Position numbers and translations under genes: made by a program. Under the pieces are notes generated by a model that was given only the letters and a program-made list of their open reading frames with translations, was not told the DNA's origin and made no database searches. Shown here one piece after another: positions 22,242 through 33,710 of a DNA stretch of 62,000 nt; the stretch's first letter is position 1; each line of letters starts with the position of its first letter. Where the stretch lies: positions 308,737 to 370,736 of the forward strand of contig JBBHKE010001764.1 of assembly GCA_037447655.1 (NCBI GenBank), read 5' to 3'. Source of the DNA: Zygnema cylindricum (Eukaryota > Streptophyta > Zygnematophyceae > Zygnematales > Zygnemataceae).

Positions 22242-25200
22242 GGTTATGGGCCCAACCTCTAGGGTACCAATCTTTAATGGAACTGGCTTCATATACTGGG
22301 AAAGTATGATGATAGGAGCTCTATGCGAAAAAATGTTTTGGGGGATAGTGAGTGGACGGTTGGGGCGTCCATCAAGTCTTGGAATTCCTCCAGGGTTTGG
22401 AGGAAGCATATTCACCATGAAAAAGAGGACCCACCTTCAACGGAGGTAACAAAGAAAGGAGAGGTGGTGGACAAAGGAAAAGAGAAGGAGGCGACCACAC
22501 CAATAGCAACAGGTTTCGGCATTCATGTCACCTATTCCGAGGAAAGAGGAGAATGATACTGAAACCTGGGACTTCAACAATATGGCGGCAAAGCACTTCA
22601 TCCTACGCCATCTCACTCAAGGACTTGCATGTCCTCATCTGCAGATAGAAAGGGCATCCGATCTTTGGATGGTTCTCATAGAGATGTACCGATGTGGTAC
22701 AATTCAGCAACAACAGTTGGCTGATCAGAAAGTTAAGGAGTATGTATACAAAGGGGGGGAGATGTTGGATTTTTGCAAGGAGCTTGCTGCACTCTTTATG
22801 GAGCTAGAGAGTGCGCGAAAAGATTTTAGTGAAAAAAAAAAGGTTAACTGTTTACTGATGAAGTTACCCGATGAGTTCGAGAATATAGTCAACCGTGTGA
22901 AGGACTTGCCGGACTCAAGGTGGATATGGAACTCAGTGGTAGGGATGATTCTCGTTCGAGAGAATACAATTGAGATCCGAAGGGGAGGAAAGAGTGGCCA
23001 AGCCTAGGGAAGGAGTCTTTACTGCTAGTTTTGAGGAGGATGTCTATTTCATTGCTGAGAAAGGTAGCCAAGGGATGCTTAGGATGGTTTTATGTAATGA
23101 AACAAAGAAACTTTATTATGCAAGTGTTCATGATATTAGGATGTGGCATAAGAGGCTTGGGCATGTAAATCTAGACAAGTTAAGAGAGATGAAAAAGATG
23201 GGAGTGGTGGAAGGGATTAAGTTTAGTGAGAATGATAATATAAGTGATTGTAGAGGATGTGCTCAAGGTAAAACACACATATTACCCATTCCTAAAACAA
23301 CTACCTATAAGGAAGAAAAAATTCTAGATCTAGTTCACACAGATATTTGGGGACCGGCTAAAGTGCCCTCACCGGGCGGGAAGAGATTTATGATGACTAT
23401 CACTAATGATTGGTCTCGGTTTTCCCCGGTGTATTTTTTGAAAAACAAGTCAGAGGCTCAGGACTGTTTAAGACAATATAAAGCATGGAGCAAAAAACTC
23501 CATGAAACTCCAATCAAGAGAGTAAGGAGTGACAATGGTGGAGAGTATCCTTCTAACCAGTTTGAGGATTTTTTGAGGGAAGATGGGGTTCAACACCAAA
23601 AGACAGTTCCAGAAAATCCGGAACAGAATGGGGTAGCTGAAAGGTTAAATAGAACACTAAGTGATAGTGCTAGAAGTATGTTGTCGGATAAGAAGATAGA
23701 GAAAAGGTTTTGGGCAGAAGCAATGAACTGTGCTAATTACCTCAAAAATAGAGTTCTTACTTCAACTATAAAAGATCAAACACCTTATGAGAGATGGACA
23801 GGCCGGAAACCAGACTTATCTCATTTAAAGGTTTTCGGCAGTCAAGTGTTCAGTCTAGATACTGATCGGTCCAATTGGAAGCTAGATCCTAAAGGAAAAC
23901 CGGGATACTTTTTAGGATATGATGAGGATGTTGAACGATATAGAGTTTACGATCTAAAAAGAGAAGATATAATCTTAGTGAAGCATCTAGTAGTTATGGA
24001 TGAAGGAAAGTGTGTGGATCCCTTCAAATATACAAAGTCAGTAAAAATCAGATTTGAGTCGGAAAATTCCGATGACTTTGAGCTCCCTAACTATCGGGTT
24101 TTAGAGAAGATGACATTCTTGCAGATACAAATCAGACCAAAAAGGACTCGGCTGTGGAAACTCCAGTGACAACTCTACCCGAAGCGGAAGACGTGGTGGA
24201 AATTGATTCGGAATCAAGGGATAGGGGAGAAGCCAAGATTGTTCAAAAGAATCCACGAGAACCATCTATTCCGGCCTCAGATTTTGAAGGGGGAAGGAGA
24301 AGTAGCAAAAGACTGTAAGAAAAACAGGTTAATAACAAGGTAACTAAACTATCTCATCAAGATGAACCTCAAACTTATGGAGAGGCGATGACTTGTCCAG
24401 AAAGAAACCGGTGGAAGACAACCATCAATGAGGAGATGGCCTCAATTATGGCAGCCGATACTTGGGAGCTGGTGGATTGTCTACCTAACCGAAAACCAAT
24501 CGGTTGTAAGTGGGTTTTCAAATTAAAACAGAACCCAGATAACACGATTGAGCGCTACAAGCCCCGATTAGTGGCAAAGGGATTTACACAAAAAGAGGGA
24601 ATTGACTAAGAGGAAACCTTTGCCATGCTGGTCTGATTTCCCTCCGTCCACATACTTCTCATCATAGCAGCAGCGTAAGACATGGAAGTGCACCAGATGG
24701 ACATCAAGACAACCTTATTGCATGGGGAATTGGAAGAGGAGATCTTCATGCGACAACCCGAAGGGTTTGTGGAGGAAGGAGAGGAGAGTAAGGTATGCCG
24801 GCTGATTAAATCTCTTTATAGTTTGAAACAAGCGCCTCGACAGTGGAATAAGAAGCTTGATGAGTTTCTTACTTGTCTGGGATATATCTCGATCAGCTCA
24901 GATCACTCAATCTGTGTTTTCCAAGATGAGGAAGGTTTTATATTTATTGCAATTTATGTTGATGATTTGCTTGTTTTAAGTAAATCAATGGGAAAAATTA
25001 ATAAACTGAAAACCGATCTTAAGGGGAGATTTGAAATGAAGGATATGGGGGAAGCAAAATATATATTTTGAGAATTCAAGTAGAGGGAGACCGAAAAAGA
25101 ATAATTATAAGATTGACTCAAAAGGAAGCAATAGGGAACATGCTTGAAAAATTTCAAATGGATAAAGCTAATAGTTGTACAACTCCAATGGAGTTGAAGA

Positions 25201-25952
25201 AGGGAATTGAGGGGAGTGAGGAAGAAGGAGTCATAGTCTTAGACGAGGAATTATCACCTGAAGAACAGAATTTCATGCAGACTATTCCTTACAGGCAAGT
25301 AGTGGGAAGTCTTATCTATTTTATGAATTGTACCCGGCCGGATTTAGCTGCAGCTCTAGGAGTGTTGAGTAGAAGTCTAAATGCTCCCACTAAGAAGGAT
25401 TGGGAGGCAGCTAAGAGAGTCCTTAGATATTTGATAGGAACTAGGGATGTATGGTTGCATTTGGGTGGGGAGAATACTGACATCACTACTTGGAGTGATG
25501 CCAGTTATGGTGATGCTCCGATGAGGAGATGCACTTCTGGATATATATTATATGTGGGTGATGGGGCTTGCTGTTGGAGAAGCAAACAGCAAAAAGTTAT
25601 TGCTCAGTCCACCATGGAGGCTGAGTATATGGCCTCTTGCTCTGCTGTAAAAGAATTGATGTGGGTCAAGTCTTTGCTTGGTGAGCTTGGTCACCTTAAG
25701 AGTGGTGTGAAGAAATTTTTTTGTGATAATCAGGCAGCAATCGCTATTTCTGCCAATCATAAACATCATATTAAAGCCAAACACACGGACATCAGACTCA
25801 GCTTTGTTAGAGAGAAAGTAGAAAACAAAATAATCAGTTTAGAGTATCAACCAGATAGTGAGATGGTAGCAGATATGATGACCAAACCTGTGCCTTCCCC
25901 TAAGCTAATTTTCTGCAGGGAGAAGTGTGGTCTGAAATTAAAGATTGACTAG
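22222..25952 (+). pseudogene. A2 gag-pol with deleted knuckle and protease
   Basis: Gag starts MEVSEFQVMGP at 22222 but is shifted early on (near 22380-22520). The region after KSGQA at 23006 jumps straight to the sequence for REGVFTASF. Compared with A1 (about 56896 to 57538) roughly 640 bp are missing, which removes the zinc knuckle and the protease Asp, and the join is out of frame. Integrase has HTDIWGP, RSDNGGEY and AERLNRTL (22970-24169). A frame break follows near 24100-24170, a stop lies near 24317 (TAA), and more stops flank the start of reverse transcriptase (24607, 24660s). YVDDLLV is present near 24955. A one-base change near 25065 breaks the frame again. RNase H (25068-25952) is complete with WSDASYGD, MEAEYMA and FCDNQAA. 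Non-autonomous. Confidence 0.88.
22242..22254 (+). other. Primer-binding site of A2
   Basis: GGTTATGGGCCCA directly after the LTR, in frame in Gag. Confidence 0.85.
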
Positions 25953-25965
25953 AAAATAAGGGGAG

Positions 25966-27021
25966 TGTAGAAATTAATGGTCCATTTAAAGTATTTTCTA
26001 GGTCTAAATAGAAATATAGAAAGAAGCCGAGGCAATCTACCTCTAACTTCTCTCTCCAACTCTCAAACTTGTCGCAGTCACTAAGAAATTGGAGAGGGAG
26101 CTAGAGCCATGGCTACCTAGGCTATCCAGAGGTTTACGGGAAATATATATTAGTTAGAGGTTTATTTACTAAAAGGTATGTGCCGGCCACAGGATTTGAT
26201 CCTGGTACCTATCGGACGGCAAACAGCCAGTAGCCAGCAGCCTTAGCCGTTAAGTCTTTAATTAGTGTTACGTACTATATGGTTTGATATTTAATTAAAC
26301 ATTATCAGGTAGGATAATTCATTTAACTGTATCTGTTTACGCGATACATAGATCTAGTAATGTTCAAGTACAGATTACGGTACGGATAATAAACCAATAC
26401 CGCGCATTTATTTCTTTACATAAAACAAATACCCCGCATGTATTTATTACGGCTACGATTAAATGTGAATTTAATCGGACGGCCGGAATTAACGCCGAGA
26501 TCGCGGAAGAGGATTTTGGCGGTTTTTGGTCATCGCCACATCGGATGACACATGGCGGAATGACATTTGATCGCGGCATCTCCGAGGATTAAGGGAGCGA
26601 ATCCGGACATACCACGTGTCGACATTTAGGCCATGTCGTACAGTGTCCGTACAGAAAGTACATCAGCAGCTGTACTTTTGTGTATGGAACTGTAATCTGA
26701 TTGGCTCCGTACAACAGTAGATAGATTCTGTGAGAGAGATAAGACCTAGAAAAAATAGGAGGTAGGACCCTCTCTCCCAGAGAGCTTCTGTACAAAAGGT
26801 CAACTTTGACCCTCCATAATTTACTGCTCAAGGGAGCAAATTCAGAGATTCTTTTTGCTATCGACTCAAGGGAGTCTTGCCTTTACAGGGGTGAAGGTGG
26901 TTAGAGTTATTGTCTGCCAGGGTGGCAGTTGTTTTTGCTGAAACACAAAGTGGTCAGGGTTATCTTAGAGGCTTCTTGGAAGCTGTCCACTTTGAGGACT
27001 TATGGAGGTCTCACAGTTTCA
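25966..27021 (+). repeat. A2 3' LTR
   Basis: 1056 bp. Leader hairpins at 26825-26838, 26863-26876 and on to about 26930. One stem reads CTTTAC-AGGG-GTGAAG, keeping pairing through a T-G pair. Ends CACAGTTTCA, then TATAG. Confidence 0.9.
26180..26259 (-). promoter_or_regulatory. Antisense tRNA-like Pol III module, A2 3' LTR
   Basis: B-box GATCAAATC, weak A-box region, and CCTTTTAG downstream on the minus strand. Offset about 214 bp. Confidence 0.5.
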
Positions 27022-27026
27022 TATAG

Positions 27027-27066
27027 CAACAAGTAATAGAGAGGACTCAAGGTTTTCAAAACAACA
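27027..27066 (-). repeat. G 5' LTR, end piece
   Basis: Forty bases (after TATAG) completing the LTR interrupted at 14854. Compare CAAGAAATAGAGAGGACTCA at 11603-11622. Confidence 0.8.
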
Positions 27067-27797
27067 GTTGGCACAGTTCATGGCTTTTGCCCAAAATCTC
27101 TTTCCTATTTTCTTGTCAGCCAACATAATACATACACTATCTCTTAGTGTTTGGTTCAATCTTTGAGCTACCCCATTGTGTTCCGGGTTATATAGTAAAG
27201 TTTTCTGGTGTTGAACTCACTCATCTCTCAAATATTCCTCAAACTGGTTAAAGGTATATTCTCCCCCATTATCACTCCTTATTCTCTTAATGGGGGTTCC
27301 ATGCAACTTCTCACTCTAGGCTCTATATTCTTTGAAATAAGTTTGTGTTTCAGACTTTGTTTTTAGGAAGAAGACTCTATAGTACCTAGACCAGTCATTC
27401 GTTATTGTTAACATAAACCTCTTCTCTCGAATCGAAGGTACTCTTGTAGGTCCCAAGATATTAGTGTGGACTAGATCTAGTACCTTTTCCCCCCTATATG
27501 TGGCAGCTTCGGGAAAATGAAGTCTATGAGATTTTCCTTGAGCACATCCACTACAATCAGCCACCATTTTATTATCACCAAACAGAATGCATTCTATTAA
27601 ACCAAGCTTTTTCATTTCCCCCAACCTATCAAAATGCACATGCCCTAACCGCTTATACCAAATCATCAATTTCTGAACACTAACATAATAAGCATTATTC
27701 TTTTCATTACTAAGGTTAAGCCTAAACATGCCCAGGCTACCCTTATCTGCCGTGAAGTAGACTTCATCCTCATACTTAATTGTGAAGATGAAATTCT
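27067..27797 (-). pseudogene. Copia fragment B4 (integrase to protease side)
   Basis: Minus-strand B-type pol without LTRs. It begins in integrase at ANC(A), runs through the SDNGGEY region with a stop (27219 area), and is then open from 27825 to 27316 with the pre-integrase HHCC (YKRLGHVH...DCSGCAQGK) and core start HTNILGP, where the catalytic Asp is replaced by Asn. It ends near 27797 in unrelated DNA. It was the insertion target of G on its left side. Confidence 0.75.
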
Positions 27798-28328
27798 GTG
27801 GTGTCATGCCGCATCGCGTCGCCACATTTTAATTATATTTAATCACATTCTGATTGCATTTTTGTTATATTTGATCTTCATAGAAGCAGTCCTTAATAAA
27901 AAGGACGCCACACTAATTTACTCGTGGGGATATTTCGGTGGCGACAAGACCATAAAGATTTTGGTTCGACACCTTAAACCCGTGGACATTCTTGATTGTG
28001 TCCACGAAGTCGTCAGTCGCCCAAATTCACGCAAACCGACCAAGTTTGGTGTCTGGGACTTTTGACGAACCGACTTATTTCGTCTACCGGAACTCCCGCC
28101 TCCAATTTATATCGATGTACGGACAGTCCCGAACGGGAACCTCAACTCCGAATGATGTTAGCGTTATCTTGGATTGGAACGCGAATCTATGACCACAAAT
28201 GATATAGACGAATGAACAGTTTAGATGCGGACTCCACGCAGGATCATTTTAAGTCGTGGATCCTTGGAGGTCGCAGTCATTCACATATAGCGTAGGAAGG
28301 GTTTTTATCTGTAGGCTGTAGATTTTGT
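27798..28328. other. Unassigned DNA
   Basis: No conserved gene recognised. Several overlapping frames of 60-70 codons have no motif I know. It precedes the gypsy LTR and may be old flanking DNA or a degraded element. Confidence 0.35.
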
Positions 28329-29369
28329 TGTTGAGATTAATAGATTTCTAGAGTATTTTCTAGGTTTAAATATGTTAGTATAAAAGAAAAGAAAAGGACG
28401 GGCAACCTGCCTCCACCTCTCCTCTCTCTAGCCCCCATACTTGTAGTAGTCATTGAACGATAGAGAGGGTGGTTGATCCATGGCTGCCTTAGTTCAACAC
28501 GCAGTTATTTTAAGTAGGTTACTAAAAATATACTTGACGGATCCGGGATTTGATCCCGGTACCTACAATTCGTCAAGTTGGGCGATAACGGTCAACTTTA
28601 TCCTATAAGACTACGACCAATGCTAAGTAATAAAGTATGTGATAGGTATATATATATATTTAGGGAGGAAAAACTCCATTTAACTAAAATTGTGTATGGC
28701 TTGCATAGATACAGTTTTATGAAAGTACGAAGTAAGACACTTTTTCAAAACGAATACTACGCATTTTGTTTCGACAACAAAACAAATGTCGCGCAAGTAT
28801 TTATAACGGCTAAGATTGCGTCTCGCTGCAAATCCAACGGCGCATATCACTGCCGAAATCCCGGAGGGGTCACTTTGGCGATTTATGACGTGGCGTGACC
28901 TGGATCCACGTGGAGAGATGACATTCGGTCATGGGAATTTTGAGGAATGTACGGACGGATGAAAAGCAGACACGCATCCGCGTAATAGCCTTGTCGTACA
29001 TAGGCCGTACAAAAGGTACACCGGCAGTAGTACTTTTTGGTACGATACATAAATCTGATTAGTCCGTACTTCAGTAGATAGAAGTTATTAGAGGGAGTGA
29101 AGACTTAGAAAATTTTGGTAGGTAGTCACCTCTCCCTTTGAGGATTTGTACAAATTGGCATTTTTATTGCTTCATAACTTATCTACTGGTTGGCCGTTTT
29201 CAGTGATTCTTTTTGCTACGGACTCTGGGGAGTTCACGCTGCATATGGGTGTAGTCAAACTATCATTTTGCTATCCAGGACAGTAGTGGTTGTGGCTTGA
29301 AGTGGGTTAGTTAAATACTATTTGGAGGCTTCCTGTATTCTGTGGTTCAATGGAGGACATAGAATTGCA
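28329..29369 (+). repeat. B2 5' LTR
   Basis: Contains the conserved-loop hairpin (about 28410-28480; arms CCAC + CCTCTCTA against TAGAGAGG + GTGG), tRNA-like module, TGACGTGG and CCACGTGG sites (about 28886-28912), GTAC hairpin (29006-29044) and a terminal gag ATG at 29350. Confidence 0.9.
28534..28617 (-). promoter_or_regulatory. Antisense tRNA-like Pol III module, B2 5' LTR
   Basis: A-box TAGTCTTATAGG (11 of 12; plus-strand 28602-28613) and B-box GATCAAATC (28547-28555), 46 bp apart. The T-arm is perfect: CCGGG, loop ATCAAAT, CCCGG. ATATTTTTAG follows downstream on the minus strand (a run of five T). Offset about 205 bp. Confidence 0.65.
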
Positions 29370-32300
29370 GGTTATGGGCCCATTCTCTACGTTGCCCACC
29401 TTGAATGGATCTAGGTTCATCTAAAGGGAGGCCATGATGATGGGAGCTTTCTGCGAAAAATGATACTGGGGTATCGTCAGTGGACGAGTGAAACGTCCAC
29501 CTTCGGGAACTTCACCAGGATTTGGAGGAGTAAGGTTTCCTCTAGCAACGGCTGCCTCTGCGGAGGAGGCAAATGATAGGGACAACAATGTGTTCGAAAA
29601 TGGGAAAGGGAAGGAGACACCCCTCACTCCTATTGCCACAGTCCCGGGATCGGCAATGTGAAGACCGAGGAGAACGATACTCAAATGTGGAAGGATGTAA
29701 ACATGGCTGCCAAGAACTTCATTCTGAGGCACCTCACTCAAGCTTTGGCCACTCCTCATTTTCACATTTACAAGGCCGAGGAGTTGTGGGTGAGTTTGGT
29801 GGAGATTTATAGAGCTGGAACTATTCAGCATCTGTAGTTGGCTGAGCAAAAGCTAGTGAGTTACACTTACAAAGGAGGAAAGATGTTAGAATACTGTAAT
29901 GATCTTTCTTGTTTGTATATGAAGATGGAAAGTGCCGCGTGGACAGGTTTAATGAAAATGAAAGTTAACACCCTTATCATGAAGTTACCAGATGAGTACG
30001 AGAACATAATTTATCGAGGACAGGAAATGCCTGATAGTTCATGGAAATTGAACACAGTGGTCAACATGATACTTGTGCAGGAAAACACAATGGAGATTAG
30101 AAGGAGGAAAGAGCATTCAAGCTCTAGCAGCAAAAGGGGACCGATGGGGGAAGGACCCGAAGAAACCGTACAAATGGGAAAGATATCATTTTGGAGGACC
30201 GAGGCCCCCAAAGGGCCTTTGTCATTAATGCAAAAAGTCGGGACACTTCATTGCAGACTGTGTCAAGCTATCACATCTGAGGCTCCAAGAGAATTGTGGA
30301 GGGGGTTCTTTTAGAGATAAAAAAAAGGCACTTGTGGTTAAAAAAGTGACAAGAGAAATCGAGGATGAGTCTTTTGAGGAGGATGGGGAGCTTCTTCTTG
30401 ACGAGAATCTACAGGAGAAAGAGATCCCTTGTAGACAGAAATGTGCTCTTGGAGCAATTCGGGAGGCTCCACAAGAAGGATCGATCATCGACTCAGGTGC
30501 ATCCATGCATATGTGTCGTGATATGGAACTCTTCACTAAGCTAAGAAAGATCCCCATTATAGAGATATAGTATAAGGATGGGAGAGTGGTTACTACAAAT
30601 CTAGTGGGATCAGCAGATCTGAAAGTCTTAGTGGATGGTAAGACATCTATACTTACATTCTCAAATGTACTATACATTCTTCAGCTGAGTAAAAATCTTG
30701 TCTCTACGTCTGTGTTAGATGACAAATAGTTTGATACCTTCACTAGAAAGGGAGTCTTTACAGCTAAGTATGGGGATGAAGTTTACTTCACGGGAGATAA
30801 GGGTAGCGAAAGAATGTTTAGGCTTAACTTGAGTAATGAAAAGAATAATGTTTATTATGTTGGTGTCCCTAAGTTGATGATTTGGCATAAACGGTTGGGG
30901 CATGTGCATTTTGATAGGTTGAGGGAAATGAAAAAGATTCGGGTAGTAGAAGGCATTCAGTTTGGAGATAATGAAATGATGGATGATTGTAGTGGCTGTG
31001 CTCAAGGTAAGGCTCATAGACATCCCTTTCCCAAAGCCGCCACATACAGAGGTGAGAAAGTATTAGATTTGGTCCACACAAATATTTGGGGACCTGCAAA
31101 AGTACCTTCGGTTGGAGGAAAGAGGTTTATGATGACAATAACCGATGACTGGTCTAGATACTGTAGAGTCTACTTTCCGAAAACAAAGTGTGAAGCATCA
31201 ACTTACTTCAAAGAATATAAAGCCATGAGTGAGAAGTTGCATGAAACCCCTATTAAGAGGATAAGGAGTGATAATAGGGGGGAATATACCTCTAACGAGT
31301 TTGAGGAATATCTGAGAGATGAGGGAGTGCAGCAACAGAAAACTATACCATATAACCCGGGACAAAATGGGGTAGCTGAGAGGTTGAATCGAACACTAGG
31401 AGAAAGTGCATGCAGTATGTTGGCAGACAAGAAAATAGGAAAGAGATTTTGGGCAGAAGCAATGATCTGTGCCAACTACATTAAGAATAGAGTCCTTACC
31501 TCAGCTATAAAGGGAGTGACATCTTATGAGAGATGGGTTGGAAGAAAACCATATATCTCACACCCTAAAGCATTCGTTAGCCAAGTTTACAGTCTTGACA
31601 CGGATAGGAATAATTGGAAACTAGATGTTAAGGGAAAACCTGGATATTTTGTGGGATATGATGAGGATGTTAAGGGATATAGAGTCTATGACTTAGCAAA
31701 GAAAGATATAATTCTGGTCAAACACTTAGTTGTCATGGATGAAGGGAAGTCATTTGACCCCTTCAAATACACAAAGAAGATAAGAATCAGATTTGAGTCC
31801 AACAATGAGGAGAACTCAGTCGTTCCCGAAAGGGACATGAGTGAAACCGTGATTGCAGATTCAAGGGAGATCCAAGATACAGGAGACTCACCGGAAACCT
31901 CACATACTCCTATGGACTTTGAGGAGATAGAAGAAGCGGGACAAGAATCGGCTTCCATGGACAAGGGAGCCGATGAGACTGTGAGAAGAAATCCAAGACT
32001 TCCATCCATTCCAGCTTCGGAGTTTGAGGGAGGAAGGAGGAGCAGCAAAAAGATAGAAGAAAAATAGGTCGCTCATAAGGTAACTAAGCTATCTCACCCG
32101 GATGAGCCTTAATCTTACTCGGAGGCATGGAATAGTCCAAAGATAGAAAGATGGATTAGAGCCATAAATGATGAGATGGCTTCTATCATTGAAGCAAATA
32201 CTTGGGAACTAGCGGATTGTCCTCCCAACAGAAAAACCTATTGGGTGTAAATGGGTATTTAAACTAAAATTGAACCCAGATAATACTATTAAGAGATATA

Positions 32301-33697
32301 AGGCTTGATTGGTAGCGAAAGGGGTTCACTCAAAAGGAGGGGATTGACTATGAGGAGACCTTTGCTCCAGTTATTCAGTTCCCATCACTAAGGATTCTCC
32401 TCATTCTGGCAACAGCGGAAGACATGGAAATCCACCTGATGGACATTAAGACTGCTTTTCTTAATGGTGAGTTAGAGGAAGAAATTTTCATGAGACAACC
32501 CGGGGTGTTCGTGGAAGAAGGATAAGAAAGCAAAGTCAGCACGCTCATAAAGTCGTTATATGGATTGAAGCAGGCTCCCCGATAGTGGAACAAAAAACTA
32601 GATGAGTTTCTTACCGGTCTGGGATATATCCGTATCAACTGTGACCATTCTATCTATATGTTTGAAGATGAGAATAGTGTCATTTTTATCGTGATATATG
32701 TGGATGATTTGGTTGTGTTAAGTAAATCTTTTGAAAAGATCAATAGGCTAAAGAAAGATCTTAGGGGCAAATTTGATATGAAGGATTTAGGGGAGGCAAA
32801 ATATATTTTGGGGATCCAAATGAAGAGAGATAGGGGGGAAAAGATTATCAGACTTACTCAGAAAGAAGCAATAGGGAATATGCTTGAGAAATTCTAGATG
32901 GAAAATGCTAACAGTTGTACCACTCCCATGGACTTGAAAGTAGTAAGTGATGGGAGTGTAGAAGGAGGAATGATGATCTTAGACGATCAGATGAGTCCAG
33001 AGGAGAGAAAGTTTATAAAGTCTATCCCTTATAGACAGGTCGTACGAAGTTTAATCTATTTTATGAACTGTAACAGGCCGGACATAACGGCAGCAATTGG
33101 AGTATTCAGTAGGAGTCTTAATGATCTTAGGAAGAGAGATTGGGAGGCAGCCAAGAGAGTCATGAGATATCTGGTTGGAACTTGAGAATCATGGTTATAT
33201 TTGGGAGGGGAACACACTGATATCACCACTTTGAGTGATGCCAAATATGGGGATGCACCTATGAGAAGATGCATCTTGGATATGTTTTTTATGTGGGGAA
33301 ATTTGCTTGCTGTTGGAGCAGTAAGCAACAAAAGGTGGTTGCCCAGTCTACTATGGAAGTTGAGTATATGGCGTCTTCTTCTGCAGTAAATAAACTAATG
33401 TGGGTGAAGTCATTGTTGCAAGAACTATGATATATGACGGAGGGAGTGCATGAAATCTTTTGCGATAATCAAGCTGTTATCGCAATTGCAGCCAATCCAA
33501 AACACCATTTCAAAGCAAAACATATGGACATAAGATTAAGCTTCGTAAGAGAAAAAGTTGAATATAAAATTTTAAATCTTGTGTATAGACCTGATCAAGA
33601 AATGGTGGCTGACATGATGACCAAACCTGTGCCCTCTCCTAAATTAAAATATTGTCGGGAAAAATGGGGGTTGAAAGAAAAATTAAAATTAGACTAG
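29350..33697 (+). pseudogene. B2 gag-pol remnant with many stops
   Basis: Starts MEDIELQVMGP at 29350, with a stop soon after (TAA at about 29421). Gag continues broken to 30300 and the zinc knuckle is frameshifted. Protease IDSGASMHMC is near 30490. Integrase is open 30814-32067 with HTNIWGP, where the first Asp has become Asn, then RSDNRGEY and AERLNRTL. Many stops follow, mostly at Gln or Arg codons of relatives: TAG after EEK at about 32065, TAA in DEP-SYSE, TGA in KA-LVA, TAG at 32583-32585 (the same codon as in B1) and TAG before MENANS at about 32895. YVDDLVV is present near 32697. RNase H is split (33201-33697) and ends TKPVPSPKL. Inactive and older-looking than B1. Confidence 0.88.
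29370..29382 (+). other. Primer-binding site of B2
   Basis: GGTTATGGGCCCA directly after the 5' LTR. Confidence 0.85.
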
Positions 33698-33710
33698 AAA
33701 ATAAAGGGAG

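Larger units (their letters stand above)
14855..27021 (+). mobile_element. Copia element A2 (contains nested B1)
   Basis: Target duplication TATAG at 14850-14854 and 27022-27026. 5' LTR 14855-15173 plus 21501-22241 (split by B1), primer site 22242-22254, gag-pol 22222-25952, polypurine AATAAGGGGAG, 3' LTR 25966-27021 (1056 bp). Without B1 and one TGGTT copy the 5' LTR is about 1055 bp, matching the 3' LTR. Same family as A1. Confidence 0.9.
11301..27066 (-). mobile_element. Deleted copia element G, host of the A2 insertion
   Basis: Minus-strand copia: 3' LTR remnant 11301-11641, internal 11642-13876, 5' LTR 13877-14854 continued at 27027-27066 after the A2 insertion (TATAG duplication). Reverse transcriptase and most of RNase H are deleted. 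The polypurine tract GGTTTAGGGGAG adjoins the 3' LTR. F appears to have inserted in its 3' LTR at AAACT, since the G LTR sequence upstream of ...GAGTACTCCC is missing exactly at the F end. Its own right flank (27067) is copia fragment B4. Confidence 0.7.

Noticed and set aside
27788-27805. Start of a C-type LTR (TGAAATTCTGTGGT)
   Set aside because: Only about 15 bases match before divergence; too short to support an element.
27862-28202. Overlapping frames of 60-68 codons as a gene
   Set aside because: No motif, no codon pattern, and three overlapping frames of similar length.
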